A stretch of 64,000 bases of DNA from Mimachlamys varia (Eukaryota > Mollusca > Bivalvia > Pectinida > Pectinidae): contig OX392538.1 in NCBI GenBank assembly GCA_947623455.1, positions 35,572,001-35,636,000 of the forward strand, read 5' to 3'. Made by a program: the position numbers and the translations under genes. Position 1 is the first letter of the stretch. Every line of letters begins with the position of its first letter. Shown here piece after piece: positions 58,651 through 64,000 of the stretch. Below the pieces are notes generated by a model that saw only the letters and a program-made list of their open reading frames with translations, ran no database searches and was not told the DNA's origin.

Positions 58651-58839
58651 TCTCAAGTATAGTTATTGGAAAATAACTCTAGTTTGCAGTACAATGGTTA
58701 TCGAGTGAATATCAGTGTAGACTGTAATATTAAGCAATGAATGTTTTAGGGAATGTTGTTACAGTCCTATATTACACATTGCCATTGATTACAAACTTAA
58801 TAAAGACCGCTATTGTATTAAAGGACTGTAACAATATTG

Positions 58840-59040
58840 GTCAAAATATTTATTACTTATATTTACATTTTGATAGAATCATTGTGCTTTATTTAGTAAT
58901 TTCGGACAGTTTTTTAACAGTTAACCAAGTGAAACAGACAACAATGAAATTGATGACGTCACAATAACAAATGATGTTACAGTCCTATAACAACATTTGC
59001 CTTCACAAAGCATTACAATGGAAGGATGCAGAGTAAATGT
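58840..59040 (+). repeat. Dispersed repeat R2, copy 1
   Basis: ATTACTTATATTTACATTTT, GATAGAAT, TTGATGACGTCACAATAACA, ATGATGTTACAGTC and GGATGCAGAGTAAATG are shared with 62035-62300. Copy 1 has a single GATGACGTCACAATA unit. Confidence 0.65.
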
Positions 59041-59339
59041 AAATTTACAAAATTGAAATAGAAAGGTTAAATAAAATTCTGACTAAAATTCTTGAGTCTT
59101 ATCAATCACCTATAGCCGACACGAACGACCACAAAATTATTGAATTAAGGGTTGTGGGTTCAAATAACGCATCAGAACGTTGTCTTTCTTTGAACAAGAA
59201 ACTTTACTCAACTAGCATCAGTCTATTAAGTTGTAAATAATTATATTGGTTGGGCAGTGCCAAAACTGGAAGAATAATTTGAGTGTTGTTTGACATACTG
59301 CTGCTCTTTAGGTTACCTATTGCTAACTCGTCTCGATGT

Positions 59340-59377
59340 ACATTTTTACCTGTTTGCTTACAAACAGGTAAAAATGT
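59340..59377. repeat. Perfect hairpin, 17-bp arms, 4-base loop
   Basis: ACATTTTTACCTGTTTG, CTTA, then the exact inverse CAAACAGGTAAAAATGT. It has the geometry of a terminator-like or cruciform-forming hairpin, with no known role in an animal genome. Confidence 0.9.
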
Positions 59378-59514
59378 CTACAAACATGCTATATAAATAT
59401 ATGTAGCAGTTGTGCTAAACCATTGCCAGTAGCACAGTGTACCCATCATCCGAACAGAGTGATGTCTGTCTTTTACGGTATGTGCTTACTACATATATGT
59501 ACCTCTTCTGCCTT

Positions 59515-59830
59515 TGTGTGATATGAAGATGGACGTTTTTGAGTTTGCTTTTTAGTGTGCTTACTGGTTGTGATTGGCAATTATGACTCGGTTCTCATTT
59601 TGACGATTGATGTTTACTTGGATGTGACCAAGTGACAGGGCGGGTGTCGTCGATGAAGCAGAAGACGCTTACTCTTCCGGAACACCTGGTCTTATTCTCT
59701 TATGCTTTTACGAGGTTCTCCATGAAACTCTTTCAATTGTTCTTATTTTGCCTCTAGTTCAATCGATTTTGAGTTCGGATTATGGTTTTGTTGACGCTTT
59801 GTTATTCTCTGATTTTTTTGGGTTTTTTTT
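59515..59830 (+). pseudogene. RT retroelement 3' fragment
   Basis: It starts at the last coding residues (TGATATGAAGATGGACGTTT), then has TCGTCGATGAAGCAGAAGAC, CTCTTCCGGAACACCTGG and AATCGATTTTGAGTTCGG, ending in a T-rich tail. Confidence 0.75.
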
Positions 59831-60159
59831 TACAAGATTAAGAGATACTAGTATTGTTCCTGGAAAGTATATTCCCTTTAAATGTTATGAAAATTAACCT
59901 CGAATTACATTTATCTTGCTACAATTAATGTTCGTACATCTACTATGTGGTCTTAGGTCTCATGTAAGAAATGCAAGTTGATGAACACTATTGGCAAGTC
60001 TCTTAGATGCCACCAAAATCCCATTGGTGAATAATCTGCTTCCTTCAGCGTTGTGCTTATCGACCGTTTCAGTCATATAACCCTGACTTATATATAGTTG
60101 GTCCCTTGATATTATCTTAATCTAAATTCTAAAGAATGTGACATTCAACGAATTTGAGA

Positions 60160-60400
60160 ACTACGAACACGTTTTATTGTCGTCATCTTTGTCTAATATT
60201 GAGAATTATTTTTGTGTGATGTGAAGATGGGCGTTTTTTAGTATTATCATTAGTGCGCTTACTTGCGATTGAGAAAGGTGACTCGGTTTCTCAATTTGAG
60301 AAGATTGCATGAAGCAGAAGACGCTTACTCTTCCGGAACATCTAGTCTTATTCTCTTGTTCTTTTACAAGAGTCTCCATGTTGACGCTTCAGTAATATCT
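60160..60400 (+). pseudogene. RT retroelement 3' fragment, rearranged
   Basis: GTGATGTGAAGATGGGCGTT, GCATGAAGCAGAAGACGCTT and CTCTTCCGGAACATCTAG are present, but the text then jumps to TGACGCTTCAGTAATATCTG, so part of the 3' block is deleted. Confidence 0.65.
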
Positions 60401-60614
60401 GATTTTGTTAAAAGCTGATCACAAGGAGGAAGCAGAAGACGGCTTGCTCTTTAGGATAACATGGTCTTGTACTACTTGAATTTTCGCAATGGTCATAATG
60501 TAAATATTCACCGTGAGTTTAATTTAAGTTTTGTCAACACACAAACACATTTCAAAATTATAATGATACTTTCGTACTATATTGGAGGTTAAACTTTAAA
60601 TTGTTTGACTTGAT

Positions 60615-60995
60615 TTGTTTTCAAATCCCATTTTGACACTCAGAAAATTTGGTTGTAACTATAAACAACAACAATTACTGGGTACAATTGGTGCTTCAGT
60701 TCTCGTCAACAGTTTAAAACCCGCACGACACATATTTAACCCGTCTGGGTTATCAGATCCCGTGTTCCTCTGTAACAATACGAGGCTCGGGAGTATTTTA
60801 ATAACACGTGTTAAACTTCTAATCAGCATCTTGTTGTGGATGATGTTCGGTGTAACGTACTTTTCCTCTCCTGTTACTCTTGGTTATGATACTCTATTGG
60901 GTAGTTACACTGTTAACATTGATACAGGCGACAGGTTATATGTACTTAATAAAACACAAATCTCTTTCCCCATATTATGTCATCTTTATTATTAA
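60615..60995 (+). other. 126-codon open frame of unknown status
   Basis: It opens MFSNPILTLRKFGCNYKQQQ and has a hydrophobic stretch around LLISILLWMMFGVTYF. I recognise no domain. No splice sites, repeats or neighbours support it, so it may be chance. Confidence 0.15.
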
Positions 60996-61059
60996 ATCTA
61001 CAGATTCTACTCTTTAGACATTGAATTTTAAGTGGGAAAGGGAGGGGGAGCGATAAATG

Positions 61060-61200
61060 TGTTTGACACTTCGCTACGGCTAATCCTTAACATCTAGGTC
61101 ACGGTTTCGAGGCCTACCTTGTGCAGTCCAATGGCACTATATTTTTTACGAGGATTCCGGTTTTCCTCTACACCCGTTAAAAGGACGTAAAACAGAAACA
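61060..61200 (+). mobile_element. SINE copy with B-box-like head
   Basis: ACTTCGCTACGGCTAATCC, then a B-box-like TCACGGTTTCGAGGCC, core GATTCCGGTTTTCCTC, and the family B end CCGTTAAAAGGACGTAAAAC with an A-rich tail. Confidence 0.55.
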
Positions 61201-61439
61201 AAACTAGCTTTCTGTATATTTTGTATCATTAGTTAGTATTTGTTTAACAAAATAATCATATCGTGAAAGAAATGGAGGTTGAAAATATAAATTTCAAATC
61301 GGTGTTTTTACATACTTTGGAATAAAAGTGATTGGTGAGAAAATGAAAACCAATGTTGTTAAGATAGATATACTCCAAAAGAGGTCAAGTGTGACCTTTG
61401 ACGTTTCAGCTGAAATAAGTAGCACCACAATCTAATCAA

Positions 61440-61755
61440 GTGTACAAATTGATAGTGATACGTAGTAGTGGCATGGTTCATAATGTACACACTTTTGAAG
61501 TATACGAGTTGAAATTAAACAGAACTAATTTAATTTTTTTTAAATTCATAAATAAAATGGGTCTCACGCACTTGACCCTTCTGCTTCTACATTATTTAAT
61601 AGAATTTCGATCCTCAACTTTTGGCCCCTAGCATCACTGGTTAGTCCTTGAAGGACGAAACAGCTGTATGATGTAGTTAAATTCACTTCTTCGGCATTTT
61701 GTATCTATTACTAAATTTTAAAGTTACATCACGTGCGTGAGTGTTAGGAGATCTT
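61440..61755 (+). mobile_element. Hammerhead-ribozyme element, nearly full copy
   Basis: TAGTAGTGGCATGGTTCATA, TCACGCACTTGACCCTTCTG, the ribozyme region, then GGCATTTTGTATCTATTA and CACGTGCGTGAGTG. It aligns end to end with 21505-21838. Confidence 0.7.
61631..61674 (+). ncRNA. Hammerhead ribozyme with mutated CUGANGA box
   Basis: Stem I GCATCA and TGATGT pair; stem II is a strong 5-bp GTCCT/AGGAC; GAAA, CAGCTG and TA are intact. The first core box reads CTGGTTA instead of CTGANGA, which should inactivate it. Confidence 0.7.
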
Positions 61756-62034
61756 TTATAGCATAAATGTAAACAAAATATGTCATTAGGGTCATGAGAT
61801 GCATTGTATTCTGTAGCCAAGCTTTTAGTCCCCACAGTGGTCGGCAGTGTTGTCTTTAACCTTGACCGATGACCAACAAAATCTGACGAAAAGTACACCT
61901 TAATACAATGATGCTATAATATGAATATAAACCCAAAATGACAAACTGAAATAAAACTCTACCGGGCTTTTTTAAGTCTTTCATCAATTACAATGTGTGT
62001 TATGGGACTGCAGCAACAGTTGCTAAACCATCCA

Positions 62035-62300
62035 TTACTTATATTTACATTTTGATAGAATAATGTGCATTAGTTATTTATTTTGACAGTATTTTAACAG
62101 AAAATCAAGTGTAGACATCAATGAAATTGATGCCATCATAATGACGATTGCTGACGCCACAAAAGATATTTGTGACACACAATAGATGTTGTTGACATCA
62201 CAATAGAGTGTGATGACGTCACAATAGCAGATGATGTTACAGTCTACTACCAACGTTGTCTTTACAATGAATTACGAAGGAAGGAAGCAGAGCAAACGCA
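62035..62300 (+). repeat. Dispersed repeat R2, copy 2, with expanded GACGTCACAATAG units
   Basis: It matches copy 1 (58840-59040) at both ends. Between them it carries about 80 extra bases of degenerate units: GATGCCATCATAATG, TGACGCCACAAAAG, TTGACATCACAATAG and TGATGACGTCACAATAG. Confidence 0.65.
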
Positions 62301-62854
62301 AATATTTATGTTTCAATGATGTTTAAAAATAGACCCCTTAAATGGCATTGAGTTGTTCTAAACACAAGACGAAGATATCAGAGAGAACAGCTTGTCTACG
62401 TGCACTGCTCGACTCAACACAAGCCAAAGCCCAGGTACCGCGCTGCCAACTGGTATCAAAATGATTCGGTCCAATATGATACCACGCTGTCGTATTTCGC
62501 CCAATGGAACAACATGCTCCCTCTTTTACCATATTACTGCGTTGCCATATCGCTGGGTCCATTGTTTTAAATATACCATTTTCTATTTTATGCAATTATT
62601 GGTATTGCTTGGAAAGAACAATTAAGTTATATGTTTTTGTCAAACGTCTGGTAAATAAGAATCGCAGGACGCAATTGATGCGTCTTGTGTACAAGACACC
62701 TGTGATAGGAATACCATGGTGTGCCCCTATGGAAAAGATGCTTTTTACTGCATTGTCTTGTTTCAATAACCTTTGTTTATTTATGTCATTACGTACTTCC
62801 GGTCAGATAGCGTGTCTTTTACTTTATGTGATACAATCAATAACACATACTTAA

Positions 62855-63135
62855 CAATGACGTAACACACACATGTGCTGCAACTTTTAATTTAGTTAAA
62901 GATACAGTATGCCGAAGTATTAGTTAAAACTGCTTCATGCAGCTGTTTCGTCCTCCACTCTTCATTGATGCTAGGGGCCAAAAGGTGGGAATCCAAAATG
63001 TCGAAACAAATAAGGAAGCAAAAGGGTCAGGTGCGTAAAACCTCTTTAATTTATGAATTTAGAAGTAAAATTAAATAAGTTCTGTATAATTTCAATCGTG
63101 TACTATGAAAATGTGTATATTATGTACTCGTTGTA
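62855..63135 (-). mobile_element. Hammerhead element, minus orientation
   Basis: On the minus strand it has ACGCACCTGACCCTTTTGCT, the ribozyme region (62932-62971), GGCATACTGTATCTTTAACT and TGCAGCACATGTGTGTGTTA. It is inverted relative to the copy 1.1 kb to the left. Confidence 0.7.
62932..62971 (-). ncRNA. Hammerhead ribozyme, decayed core
   Basis: GCATCA, then ATGAAGA (first core C replaced), a shortened stem II GTGGAGGAC, GAAA, CAGCTG, and CA in place of the TA cleavage step. Predicted inactive. Confidence 0.6.
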
Positions 63136-63189
63136 CGCCGTTACAGGCATGGTATTAACGCATGCTTAACGTAGATATTTAAATAGTTT

Positions 63190-63710
63190 ATCCTGTATAT
63201 GCTAGGAGTAAGAGAGTGAAATGTAAGAGAAAAAGTGGGAGTTGATAAGGAAGGAAAAGGAGAACACAAAAAGAAGTAGAAGAAGAAGAAATATGAAGAG
63301 GTCAGAAAGTCAAAAACAAGAATGTTAGTGAAGGGAGGGAGAATGAAGGGAGTAGAGGAAAAAGGAGAGAGGAGAGAAAGAACAAGAGACACATGTTCAT
63401 GAGAAGGAGAAGAAAATGCAAGGAAGGAACAAAGGAAGAGAAGAGAAAATAGACGAAAAAGAAAAATGAAGAGCAGGACAGAGGCAAAAGTGTTAGAGAA
63501 GAGAAAGATATGTAAGGGAATTAAGGGTGTGCAGAGAGACATAGATGAAGACGAAACTAAAAAAAAAGGGGGGGGGGGGGTAAGGAGAGAGAGCAAATGA
63601 AACAAATGTGTACAAGAAGGGACAGAAATTTGCAGGGAAGGAGGAAATAAGGAAAAGAAGAAGAAAAAAAGAGAGAAAGACAAAAGGACAGGGCAAGAGA
63701 AATTGAATCC
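63190..63710 (+). repeat. Polypurine tract, about 500 bases
   Basis: Almost all A and G on the plus strand (GAGAGAAAG, GGAAGGAAAAGG, AAGAAGAAGAA), with a G13 run at 63568-63580. The minus strand reads Phe/Ser/Leu/Pro-rich frames that are composition artefacts. Confidence 0.9.
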
Positions 63711-64000
63711 ATTAAAATGATCTAGATATTCAGGTTTCCTTAAAATATATGAGCTCTGTGTCAGGAACCAACCAATGATGAATGCAGGTCGATAAAACAT
63801 GTTCTATATTTTTTTATTTGTATTATCAACCATTATGTAAATATGTCAGGCTCGCTACTTCTTATCAGTGCTTGGAAGGAAAAAAGAAATCGATAATTTT
63901 CATCAGTTTTCATTGAATTGATACCCCTTCAGCATAATACGTTTCTGATGTGACTTTCATCATATTGGCGGTACTATATACTAGTTTTCAATATCATTTG

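Noticed and set aside
59340..59377. Bacterial-type terminator
   Set aside because: The hairpin is perfect but the DNA is eukaryotic and no operon or T-run context exists.
60615..60995. 126-codon plus-strand frame as a membrane protein gene
   Set aside because: No recognisable domain, splice context or neighbour; kept only as a low-confidence frame.
63141..63800. 219-codon frame on the minus strand, Phe/Ser/Pro rich
   Set aside because: It is the complement of a polypurine tract; overlapping frames show the same composition and there is no domain.

Overview
This is animal (metazoan) nuclear DNA, most likely from a marine bivalve mollusc. It is AT-rich and intron-dominated, with GT-AG exons of 80-180 bases. 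It carries several tRNA-headed SINE families with the GGGTACTCCGGTTTCCTCC-type core common in molluscs, 5'-truncated reverse-transcriptase elements, and short elements with hammerhead ribozymes of the kind reported from bivalve retrozymes and Penelope-like elements. The species cannot be named from the sequence. Almost none of the longer open reading frames is a gene; the real genes were found by reading short exons between splice sites.

Layout. At 1-3.7 kb on the minus strand lie the first two coding exons of an amino-acid transporter of the SLC36-like (AAAP) type; the rest of the gene lies beyond the left edge. From 3.7 to 19.9 kb is intergenic DNA made of SINEs, decayed RT fragments, inverted repeats and a TG-rich low-complexity tract. 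From 19.9 to 41.8 kb, on the minus strand, is one complete gene: an 11-exon lysosomal acid phosphatase (ACP2-like histidine acid phosphatase). Its 1,272 coding bases splice in frame to 423 residues, with signal peptide, RHGxRxP and HD catalytic motifs, a C-terminal membrane anchor and a YQAV tail motif. Its introns hold most of the window's better-preserved mobile elements. From 42 to 64 kb I found no host gene, only repeats: SINEs, MITE-like elements, a 33-bp minisatellite, a 636-bp tandem duplication with a swapped middle block, a 37-bp perfect palindrome, and a long polypurine tract.

The most notable non-coding signal is a family of about 330-bp elements (13.9, 21.5, 26.3, 61.4 and 62.9 kb) that carry a type I hammerhead ribozyme with a self-complementary CAGCTG helix III. 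The copy at 21,711-21,754 keeps the complete catalytic core; the others have mutated or lost it. A separate family of RT elements (GIPMGT and RYIDDV motifs) left about a dozen fragments, most sharing the same 3' region.

The two host genes are probably unrelated neighbours. If both products act at lysosomes, one dephosphorylates lumenal substrates and the other could export amino acids, but that link is only inference. Function is inferred from motifs read by eye; no database search was possible.
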